In this document: positions 57,712-64,000 of the stretch, piece by piece
Position numbering within the stretch: the stretch's first letter is position 1
How the letters are laid out: each line of letters opens with the position of its first letter
Assembly: GCA_037015955.1 (NCBI GenBank)
Contig: CP143548.1
Location: 1,482,001 to 1,546,000, forward strand
DNA length: 64,000 nt
Direction: 5' to 3'
Origin: Lachnospiraceae bacterium JLR.KK008
GTDB lineage: Bacteria > Bacillota > Clostridia > Lachnospirales > Lachnospiraceae
Notes under the pieces: generated by a model
Databases searched by the model: none
What the model was told of the DNA's origin: nothing
Seen by the model: the letters and a program-made list of their open reading frames with translations, nothing else
Made by a program: the position numbers and the translations under genes

Positions 57712-58845
57712 ATGGCGAATGAGAATTTTTTGAGAACGTACACCATGAAGTGCGGAAAGATGAAGTCGAAAGGCTTTATGATAGGGAATATCCATAATGC
57801 AACCGAAACTACGTTGCACGTTTCGTTCAGTGTTGAGAAGTGCGATGTGGAAAGCCCCAATACAGCGAAGGTCCAGGTATGGAATTTGTCTGATGAAAAT
57901 TTGAAGATACTGGATGGCAAGGACTGCATAGTCGAACTGAAGGCAGGATATGGAAACAACAACGCCCTCATTCTTGTCGGCAATGTCACATCGGTAATCA
58001 CAACTCCGGAAAACGCAGACCAGATGACGGAGATTGAGGTGATGGATGGCAGAGTGGAATTAAGGGATACCACAATCAGCATCTCAATAAATGGTTCCGT
58101 AAATTGCAAAGATGTCTATAAGAAAATCGCAAGCAAGATGGGGCTTCCCATCACATTTGCTGGCGATTTGTCATTTAAGAAGATGCCAAACGGCTTCAGC
58201 TATACCGGAAAGGCAAAGAACGCATTGCAGAAGATAGCCAAGTATTGCGGACACAGATGGACCATTCAGAACCAAACGATACAGATTACATGGCCTGGAC
58301 GGGCGATAAGTGCAAGGGGGTTCCTGCTGAACTCCGATACCGGACTGATAAGCATACCGAAGCGAATAACGATTGGCTCCACATCAGATAAAGAGGAGTC
58401 ACAGACCGGATGGGAAGTTGAGTATTTCCTCAACGGAGCAATCGGTGTCAACGATGTTGTGAAGATACAAAGCTCAACGGCGAATGGCTATTTCCGGGTG
58501 TATAAAGTTACCATTGACGGAGACAACATGGAAGGGGATTGGGTATGCACCGCTCAGTTGCTGGAGATTAAGGCACAGCCGAAGCTGGATAAGAAGGCGG
58601 ACAATGCCAAAAAGTCCAGCACCACTCCGGAAAAAGGCGGAGACATCAAGAAAGGCGATAAGGTCAAAGTGATCCGGACGTTCAAACAAGGCACTAAGAC
58701 CAAAGGATACCAGTATGCAGGCGGCACGTTTGTATGCTGGTATTCTGTATATGATGTCATCCAGGTTAAGGGTGACAGGGTAGTAATTGGAATTGGTAGC
58801 ACAGTAACGGCTGCCGTAAACATGAAGGACCTGGCAAAAGCATAG
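57712..58845 (+). CDS. Baseplate hub protein with C-terminal SH3-like domain
   Basis: A 377-residue protein. The N-terminal ~290 residues follow the gp27/gpD hub layout (VQVWNLSDENLKILDGKDC; ALQKIAKYCGHRWTIQNQTI). A Lys/Ser linker leads to a ~60-residue SH3-like domain (KKGDKVKVIRTFKQGTKTKG; GGTFVCWYSVYDVIQ) that may bind peptidoglycan. It joins tube and spike. Confidence 0.75.
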   Translation: MANENFLRTYTMKCGKMKSKGFMIGNIHNATETTLHVSFSVEKCDVESPNTAKVQVWNLSDENLKILDGKDCIVELKAGYGNNNALILVGNVTSVITTPENADQMTEIEVMDGRVELRDTTISISINGSVNCKDVYKKIASKMGLPITFAGDLSFKKMPNGFSYTGKAKNALQKIAKYCGHRWTIQNQTIQITWPGRAISARGFLLNSDTGLISIPKRITIGSTSDKEESQTGWEVEYFLNGAIGVNDVVKIQSSTANGYFRVYKVTIDGDNMEGDWVCTAQLLEIKAQPKLDKKADNAKKSSTTPEKGGDIKKGDKVKVIRTFKQGTKTKGYQYAGGTFVCWYSVYDVIQVKGDRVVIGIGSTVTAAVNMKDLAKA

Positions 58846-58859
58846 GGAGGTGATTGAGC

Positions 58860-59432
58860 ATGATGCAGGAACTCACGCAGCAGATTGAGGAAACCGCAAG
58901 AGCGGTGACAGATGAAATCCACACAGCGATGCCCGGAACCATTGTTGCATTTGATCCCGGAAGCGGAACTGCAACGGTAAAGCCAAGCGGCAAGTATGTG
59001 ACAGCAGATGGAAAGAGCCTTGACTATCCGCAGATAACGGATGTTCCAGTCACCTTCCCATTCTGCCAGACGGCAGGAGTCGGGATTGCCTTCCCGGTAG
59101 GGAAAGGAGATAGCTGTCTGATAGTCATATCGGAAGTTGAGCTTGACGAATGGCGGACCGGTGCCGAGTCTGAAGGCTCGCTTCGGTTTGATTTGACAAG
59201 TGCAATGTGCATACCCGGTCTGCTTGAAGGCGGAGGAGACATCATCTCCAAAGCCTGCCAGAATAACGCAGTAATTGTCGGAGCCGGAGACGTTGAAGTC
59301 ATGGTGTCCGATGCTGGTGCGGTGATTACGTCCGGAGGCACGAAGATGACCGTCTCAGACGATGGTGTAGCCATCAGCGGCGATTTGAAAGTAGATGGCA
59401 ATATTTCTTCCACTGGAACGATAACGCCTTAA
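58860..59432 (+). CDS. Baseplate spike protein (gp138 N-terminal type)
   Basis: A 190-residue protein: N-terminal helix, an OB-like domain (MPGTIVAFDPGSGTATVKPS; GVGIAFPVGKGDSCLIVISE) of the Gp138_N membrane-puncturing family, and a C-terminal beta-helix stretch with repeating short strands (AVITSGGTKMTVSDDGVAIS). It forms the cell-piercing tip. Start ATG 58860 is six bases after GGAGGTGA. Confidence 0.85.
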   Translation: MMQELTQQIEETARAVTDEIHTAMPGTIVAFDPGSGTATVKPSGKYVTADGKSLDYPQITDVPVTFPFCQTAGVGIAFPVGKGDSCLIVISEVELDEWRTGAESEGSLRFDLTSAMCIPGLLEGGGDIISKACQNNAVIVGAGDVEVMVSDAGAVITSGGTKMTVSDDGVAISGDLKVDGNISSTGTITP

Positions 59433-59502
59433 AATGAAGCCATCAGAAGCTAAAAAAGGCATCATCGGTATTTGACCGAAAAAGCCGAAGCAGGAGGTGC
59501 TT

Positions 59503-59865
59503 ATGGATATATTGCTTGACAGAAGCGGAGACCTTCTCGTCACTAAGGCAGGAGACATCCTGCTGGAGAACTCAGTCGCACAGAAGATACGGATACGGCT
59601 GTTGTGGTTTGAAGGCGAATGGCGGTGGAATACCGATGAAGGTATGCCGTACATGACAAATCTGCTTGTTAAGAACCCGGATACAGACTACTTCGAGAGC
59701 ATTGTCCGGGAGAAGATTTTTGAAGTAGATGAAGTAGTAGATGTAAGAGATGTGCGGATTGTGTATGATGCCAGGACAAGGGAGGCTGCCATACATTATG
59801 TCGCATTGACAGATTACGAGACCATAAAGGAGGAGGTGAAGATAAGATGTCGGACTATGGAGTGA
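59503..59865 (+). CDS. gp25-like baseplate wedge protein
   Basis: A 120-residue protein (LLTKAGD-like LLVTKAGDILLENSVAQKIR; RLLWFEGEWRWNTDEGMPY) of the DUF2634/gp25 group, which starts sheath assembly. ATG 59503 follows CAGGAGGTG. It overlaps the baseplate J gene by 19 bp. The 70 bp before it hold no gene. Confidence 0.82.
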   Translation: MDILLDRSGDLLVTKAGDILLENSVAQKIRIRLLWFEGEWRWNTDEGMPYMTNLLVKNPDTDYFESIVREKIFEVDEVVDVRDVRIVYDARTREAAIHYVALTDYETIKEEVKIRCRTME

Positions 59866-61307
59866 CAAATCAAGGCTTCGTTCTGAAACGCATGGATACC
59901 ATTCTGGAGGAGATACATTCCGATTTGACGGAAGGATTTGGAGTTGATACCCGGCTGTCCGGAACTTCATTCCTGGATACGCTGGTTACGACATTCGCCG
60001 GGCAGATTGCAGACTTGTGGGAGACAGCCCAGGACAGTTACTATGCGAAATATCCGGCAACGGCAACTGGAGTCAACCTGGATCATGCAGTCCAGTACGG
60101 CGGCATACGCAGGATGCCGAACAAACGGACCTGCTATCCTCTGCATTGTACCGGCGATGACGGTGCATACATTCGTGAGGAGGCGATAGTTGCCACGAAT
60201 ACGATGCCGGAGGTTAGATTGTATTCTGCCGATGAATTTCAGATTACCAGGGATAACTTCAATGCCGTCTGCATCAAGGTTGCGGTTGTTGAGAATGAAG
60301 CGGTGTATACGGTGACGATCAACGGCAATCATTACAGCTATTCAAATTCTGATGGCTCTGAAGGAGACATCCTGGAAGGATTGAAAGCGGTGATTACCAA
60401 CGCTGAGTATGTGGTGGAGTTCAATGCCTCTGATAACATTCTGAAAATTACGGATACGGTGAAGTCGAGAGGAAATGCCCTGGTGCTGTCGGATAACCTC
60501 ACAACGAGCAGTGTCACAACGATTGCCAATTTCTTTACGCAGGAGTACGGACACATCACGCTTCCTTATGGGATTGTGACAAAGATGGTGAACAATATCA
60601 CCGGATTTACAGAAGTGACAAATCAACTGGAGCCTACCTATGGCAGATTGCAGGAGTCAGACATTGAATTGCGGCAATCGTACATTGCCAAGTCAGCGCT
60701 TCGCTCCAACACGATGATAGACAGCATTGTTGCTGAATTACTGAATAATGTTGCTGATGTGGAGTCCGCATCCGGTTATGAGAATGACACAGACTATACG
60801 GATGAAAGGGGGCTGCCGCCGCATAGCGTAGAAATCATCGTTGAAGGCGGAGATAATAACAAGATTGCTGAAGCTATCCTCCGGAGAAAAGCCGGAGGTA
60901 TTCAGACACATGGAAGTGTTACGGTCAATGTTCCCGGAAAGTATGGCGATACAATACCGGTGCATTTCAACAGACCGGAATATCTGTATACCTGGCTGAA
61001 AGTCGTGCTTCATGGAAACAGTGGAAAGTTGCCTACGAACTATGCGGCGCTCACCACAGCCTCGATATGCGAGGATGGAAGCCAGATGGTTGCCGGGAAC
61101 AATCTGCTCACACAGTTGCTTAACGAAGGCATCTACAATGCAGTTGCCGGAATAACCTATGTCGAAATCAAGACGGCGTATTCGACCGACAAGGCATACA
61201 TTCCGAAGGAAGGAGATTATAAGGCAGAGAATATCATCGTCACATCAAGGCAGAAGGTGCTGATAGATGAACGGAGAATTGAGGTGACGTTCGATGCAGA
61301 TAGCTGA
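59847..61307 (+). CDS. Baseplate J-like wedge protein
   Basis: A 486-residue protein typical of phage baseplate J: LVTTFAGQIADLWETAQDSY, then TGVNLDHAVQYGGIRRMP near residue 75, a variable middle, and KSALRSNTMIDSIVAELLNN followed by PPHSVEIIVEGGDNNKIAEA (about 325-345). It builds the wedge around the hub. It overlaps the next gene by 14 bp. Confidence 0.88.
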   Translation: MSDYGVTNQGFVLKRMDTILEEIHSDLTEGFGVDTRLSGTSFLDTLVTTFAGQIADLWETAQDSYYAKYPATATGVNLDHAVQYGGIRRMPNKRTCYPLHCTGDDGAYIREEAIVATNTMPEVRLYSADEFQITRDNFNAVCIKVAVVENEAVYTVTINGNHYSYSNSDGSEGDILEGLKAVITNAEYVVEFNASDNILKITDTVKSRGNALVLSDNLTTSSVTTIANFFTQEYGHITLPYGIVTKMVNNITGFTEVTNQLEPTYGRLQESDIELRQSYIAKSALRSNTMIDSIVAELLNNVADVESASGYENDTDYTDERGLPPHSVEIIVEGGDNNKIAEAILRRKAGGIQTHGSVTVNVPGKYGDTIPVHFNRPEYLYTWLKVVLHGNSGKLPTNYAALTTASICEDGSQMVAGNNLLTQLLNEGIYNAVAGITYVEIKTAYSTDKAYIPKEGDYKAENIIVTSRQKVLIDERRIEVTFDADS

Positions 61308-62439
61308 TATTTGGCTCCGGGATTTGCCGCAGCAGTTCCAAAGCAAACACAATATCGAGGTTTTGATAAAAGCATTTTCTAAGCAGATGCAGGAGCTGGA
61401 TAAGGTATTCCAGGACCTCAACACCATGACAGATATTGATGATGCTGTCGGGCAGAACCTGGACTATGTAGGAACAATCATACCGCTCACAAGGAAAGAG
61501 GCTGGCGAGTTAGCTGGCATTGGAGTTACCGATCCGGTAATCTCTGATGACCGTTACCGCCAGTTTTTGCGTTATCAGAATTTGGTGAATACGAATGAGT
61601 GTACCTACTATGACCTCATGGAAGGACTGGCATTGCTATGGGATGTCTCCCCGATTTATTACATCGAGGACCCGGATATGCCGGCAACAATCATTCTGAC
61701 AATGCCGTTTCTGAAGCCGGGAGGAGAAGTGGTTCGTCTCGGCGAAGTTCCGATGGTAAAGCCTGCCGGTGTCCGGATTGAGTTTGAGTATCTGATACGG
61801 TATGCGGTTGAAACGCTTGTGCGTTGGGTGTATTCGGTGTACGGAGTGCCGCTCTGCAATCAGTTACTATGCGGCCAGCATCCACGCCCCGGCTCCCTGG
61901 GAGAAATCCTGTTATTGCAGACGGAAGTGGAACTGGAGGAGATAAGGAAAATCTTCGAGCAGACGAAGACCGGAACAATCCGGGTAGGAGGAAAGCTGTA
62001 CGACTCCACCAAAGGAGAGATAATCACCGATGATGTGGAGATTGAAATAAATGCAGATTACCAGATTGAGGAGCTGATCCTCGCCGGGCAGGTGGTGTCC
62101 GGAACGCACCCGATACAGTCCGTCAATGGATTTGTTATGGGAACCACCGTAGAAGCCGCCGGGAGCAGCACCACTGCATCGGCGGATTTGCCGTTATCCG
62201 GCACATTCCCTATCCAGTCCGTAGAGGGCGTAATGATAGGCAGTAGTGTAGAAGCTGATAGAATTGTCAGCAATTCCAAAGTAAACGCTCCTCTGACCGG
62301 TACGCTTGTCACAAGCGGTACTACGGAGGAGAAAACGCTGTTCGTATCAACGGAGACGGTCAGCGTGGAACCAGTAGTCCATATTGCGGCGGTGAAGCCC
62401 AGGAGGTGTGGAACCGGCGTTTGTGGAAATAAATCATAA
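61294..62439 (+). CDS. Tail protein I / DUF2612-like baseplate protein with repeats
   Basis: A 381-residue protein. The first ~190 residues (MQELDKVFQDLNTMTDIDDA; GQNLDYVGTIIPLTRKEAG; YYDLMEGLALLWDVSPIYYI) match the gpI/DUF2612 wedge family. The C-terminal part holds two related units, SGTHPIQSVNGFVMGTTVEA and SGTFPIQSVEGVMIGSSVEA (about 267-325), likely an exposed beta-repeat extension. It connects baseplate and fibres. Confidence 0.8.
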   Translation: MQIADIWLRDLPQQFQSKHNIEVLIKAFSKQMQELDKVFQDLNTMTDIDDAVGQNLDYVGTIIPLTRKEAGELAGIGVTDPVISDDRYRQFLRYQNLVNTNECTYYDLMEGLALLWDVSPIYYIEDPDMPATIILTMPFLKPGGEVVRLGEVPMVKPAGVRIEFEYLIRYAVETLVRWVYSVYGVPLCNQLLCGQHPRPGSLGEILLLQTEVELEEIRKIFEQTKTGTIRVGGKLYDSTKGEIITDDVEIEINADYQIEELILAGQVVSGTHPIQSVNGFVMGTTVEAAGSSTTASADLPLSGTFPIQSVEGVMIGSSVEADRIVSNSKVNAPLTGTLVTSGTTEEKTLFVSTETVSVEPVVHIAAVKPRRCGTGVCGNKS

Positions 62440-62454
62440 GGAGGTAGAAAACAG

Positions 62455-62775
62455 ATGTCTTTTTGGTCCACAGATTTTATGAATGACCGAAGGAAGCAAT
62501 GGCTGGCGGCACTGGTGAAGTTCCAGTTCCGGGTAGGCTCAACCTGGCACGATGCGGTAATCAACACGAAGCGTATCGTTGGAAACCGGGTGGAGATTAT
62601 CGTCAGCTTCCCTCGGACATCATCCGGCAGTCAGACGATTACGGCAGTCCGTATCATTGATGTGACCGGAAAGCAGTGCGGCTTCCAGGAAACGGAGGTT
62701 GTGAGGGCATCCAGCCAGGGAGTTCTGACTAAGTTCGAGTTCCCTATCTACGAGAAAGAAGGTGAAGAAGCATGA
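62455..62775 (+). CDS. Tail-region protein, unknown
   Basis: A 106-residue protein (MSFWSTDFMNDRRKQWLAAL) with a beta-rich core and AVRIIDVTGKQCGFQE. Located between wedge and fibre genes; similar small proteins occur there in clostridial myophages. Its stop overlaps the next start (ATGA). Confidence 0.6.
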   Translation: MSFWSTDFMNDRRKQWLAALVKFQFRVGSTWHDAVINTKRIVGNRVEIIVSFPRTSSGSQTITAVRIIDVTGKQCGFQETEVVRASSQGVLTKFEFPIYEKEGEEA

Positions 62776-63239
62776 ATGGCAGAGAGCAGCCGTACATCAG
62801 AGGAAACGGAACCGGAACATACGAGCCTACGCAGTGGCTTGACGATGTTCCTGGCATCCAGGAAGGTACGCCGCAGGATGAACAGCACTTCAACAACATG
62901 GAGACCGGTATCAATGGCTCCAATCTGTTAGGAGAGTTTCTTGCGGAGGTTGTATCGAAACAGCAGAAACGCCTGGATGACATTGACGGCGAGGTGATTG
63001 CAGTCACGCTCACCAATACGCAGGACTATTACGCCAACAATTCCACGAAGACGGTGGCGTTGTCAGTCCGCAGAGATACCCTGGACTACATCGTGGATGC
63101 AGAAATCCAGGGAGATACCGTCAATGTCGGAGACATTGTTGTCTATGACAAGCAGGTCAATGGCTTCAAGGTAAAGTTCACCGGAAGTGCAGCTTCGGTG
63201 GCTTTGAAACTTTATGTGCATGGAGGTAATGCGGCGTGA
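62772..63239 (+). CDS. Fibre-region protein, unknown
   Basis: A 155-residue protein: an N-terminal extended part (IQEGTPQDEQHFNNMETGIN) that resembles the start of tail fibre proteins, a helix, then a C-terminal beta domain (KTVALSVRRDTLDYIVDAEI; VASVALKLYVHG-like end). It is probably a short fibre or attachment adaptor. Coupled by overlap on both sides. Confidence 0.6.
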   Translation: MNGREQPYIRGNGTGTYEPTQWLDDVPGIQEGTPQDEQHFNNMETGINGSNLLGEFLAEVVSKQQKRLDDIDGEVIAVTLTNTQDYYANNSTKTVALSVRRDTLDYIVDAEIQGDTVNVGDIVVYDKQVNGFKVKFTGSAASVALKLYVHGGNAA

Positions 63240-63418
63240 GTGTAGGTGTGATTATCAGAAGTGACGAGAGAGTTCGTCAGCAGAATGAGGCATTAAGGGA
63301 GTATGGCATCAACCCAGACAGAGCAACAGCGCACCAGCGAGACATGGCAGACTGTATCGCTCAGAAGACCAACGAGGCTTACGATGAAGCCCGAAGAAAA
63401 GGAGGAAGCAGACGATGA
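63236..63418 (+). CDS. Small phage protein, unknown
   Basis: A 60-residue basic helical protein starting at GTG 63236, overlapping the previous stop, with IRSDERVRQQNEALREYGIN. It overlaps the next start (ATGA). Function unknown; possibly a fibre assembly helper by position. Confidence 0.55.
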   Translation: MSVGVIIRSDERVRQQNEALREYGINPDRATAHQRDMADCIAQKTNEAYDEARRKGGSRR

Positions 63419-63753
63419 ATGTAATCGAAGTAAATGAAGGAACGAAAATTCCGTATTCTGTCAGCAAGACGAAGATCACGTTCGATGACGAGCTTATGCT
63501 GAATGTGCAGAAGTTGGAGCGTGATTTTGATGTCTGCATTGACATCTGCATCGACAAGTATGGCATGGTGACTACCGGACTTGGAGTGAAGTATGCGGCT
63601 CAGATTGAAATTCCTGCCAGGGAATATACCGAGCATACCGAGGAGAACCCCGACTATGATCCGGAAGATGAAACGAGCCGGGAGACCATCACCACGAAGG
63701 AGCCGGTTCCGTTCAATATGGCAAATGTTACTTTGAAACTGTATGCGATTTAA
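63415..63753 (+). CDS. Fibre-region protein, unknown
   Basis: A 112-residue beta-rich protein (SVSKTKITFDDELMLNVQKL; DICIDKYGMVTTGLGVKYAA) ending in NMANVTLKLYAI. It recalls small tail-tip proteins found before fibre genes. Not recognised further. Confidence 0.55.
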   Translation: MNVIEVNEGTKIPYSVSKTKITFDDELMLNVQKLERDFDVCIDICIDKYGMVTTGLGVKYAAQIEIPAREYTEHTEENPDYDPEDETSRETITTKEPVPFNMANVTLKLYAI

Positions 63754-63768
63754 GGAGGTAAAGATATT

Positions 63769-64000
63769 ATGGCAAATTACGATCAGTTTGCAGCGGCAGT
63801 AAAGGAGATTTCCGGGGGAAAGAATGTCGTCCTGCTGGATGACCTCGGCATCCCTTCTGTGTATGTACCCATCAATAAGCTGAAGAACAGCGAACTTGTG
63901 TCCGGATTGAGTGAGAACATTCATCCGGCGTTCAGCGTTGCGGTCAACGGCGCACAGGTAGAGAAGGATTGCTTCTACTACTCTAAGTACCAGAATGTAA
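63769..64000 (+). CDS. Fibre-region protein, N-terminal part (cut by window end)
   Basis: The first 77 codons of a gene behind TAAGGAGG (ATG 63769). The visible start (MANYDQFAAAVKEISGGKNV, then LLDDLGIPSVYVPINKLKN) resembles the N-terminus of larger phage tail or receptor-binding proteins of clostridial myophages, but too little is present for a firm call. Confidence 0.6.
   Translation, partial: MANYDQFAAAVKEISGGKNVVLLDDLGIPSVYVPINKLKNSELVSGLSENIHPAFSVAVNGAQVEKDCFYYSKYQNV

Larger units (their letters stand above)
21397..64000. mobile_element. Prophage, contractile-tail type, left ~42.6 kb
   Basis: A serine recombinase, repressor/Cro switch, RecT-RecE-DnaC-RusA replication genes, terminase, portal, capsid, sheath, tube, tape measure, spike, gp25 and baseplate J genes follow in standard phage order. 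The left border is placed between the queA terminator and the first phage promoter (21429), because that promoter matches three others deep inside the prophage. The exact attachment core cannot be read without the right end, which is outside the window together with lysis genes. Confidence 0.93.

Noticed and set aside
1-64000. CRISPR arrays, tRNA or rRNA genes, insertion sequences
   Set aside because: No regularly spaced identical repeats, no tRNA cloverleaf with CCA-side features, no rRNA and no transposase were seen. The only tandem array (13712-13820) is too short and degenerate for CRISPR.
21397-64000. High frequency of TCCGGA/CCGG words in the phage part
   Set aside because: It follows from preferred codons (TCC, CCG, GGA) across many genes, so it was not treated as a recognition-site signal.

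Overview
The window joins two parts: 21.4 kb of chromosome from a spore-forming, anaerobic-type Firmicute, most likely a Lachnospiraceae-like Clostridia, and the left ~42.6 kb of an integrated tailed phage that runs off the right edge. The assignment rests on gene content (SpoIID family protein, SleB-like hydrolase, pckA and citrate synthase as separate units, a T-box before pheST, an Mgl sugar transporter), sigma-A type promoters and purine-rich ribosome binding sites. It cannot be taken to genus from sequence alone.

Host part. 1-1.33 kb is the end of a galactose/ribose-type ABC transporter (ATPase C-terminus, then permease). Then come a membrane-anchored SleB-like cell wall hydrolase, threonine synthase, a small membrane protein, citrate synthase on the minus strand, deoC with an Xaa-Pro aminopeptidase, pckA, a PHP phosphatase, a structured RNA that looks like 6S RNA, a SpoIID/LytB protein, a YihY membrane protein behind four degenerate 32-bp repeats, a T-box controlled pheS-pheT operon, an M18 aminopeptidase and queA. 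A strong terminator follows queA and the phage begins within the next ~30-60 bp.

Phage part. The left end has two small genes outside a leftward large serine recombinase. A leftward lysogeny operon (repressor, unknown PD-(D/E)XK-like protein A, recombinase) faces a rightward early operon (Cro-like and second HTH proteins, a phage SleB-like hydrolase, RecT, RecE-like nuclease, replication initiator, DnaC-like loader, RusA, DUF1351, many small genes, and a late regulator). Next is a reversed, self-contained cargo gene B, a paralogue of A, carrying a run of 11 G. Next come a translationally coupled ParB-like / PIG-L / WbqC / glycosyltransferase cassette, a stand-alone RarA C-terminal domain, and the packaging and head genes, including a terminase with a small-subunit-like N-terminus and a portal fused to a Nudix domain. 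The rest is a contractile-tail (myovirus) module: sheath, tube, a tail chaperone with a -1 frameshift site, tape measure, hub, gp138-like spike, gp25, baseplate J, and the first tail-fibre region genes. Lysis genes and the right attachment site lie outside the window.

The most interesting parts are the sugar-chemistry cassette at 36.0-38.7 kb (candidate DNA or virion glycan modification), the portal-Nudix fusion (candidate virion-borne counter-defence enzyme), the A/B paralogue pair with a possible phase switch in B, and a ~42-bp promoter element used four times across the prophage.
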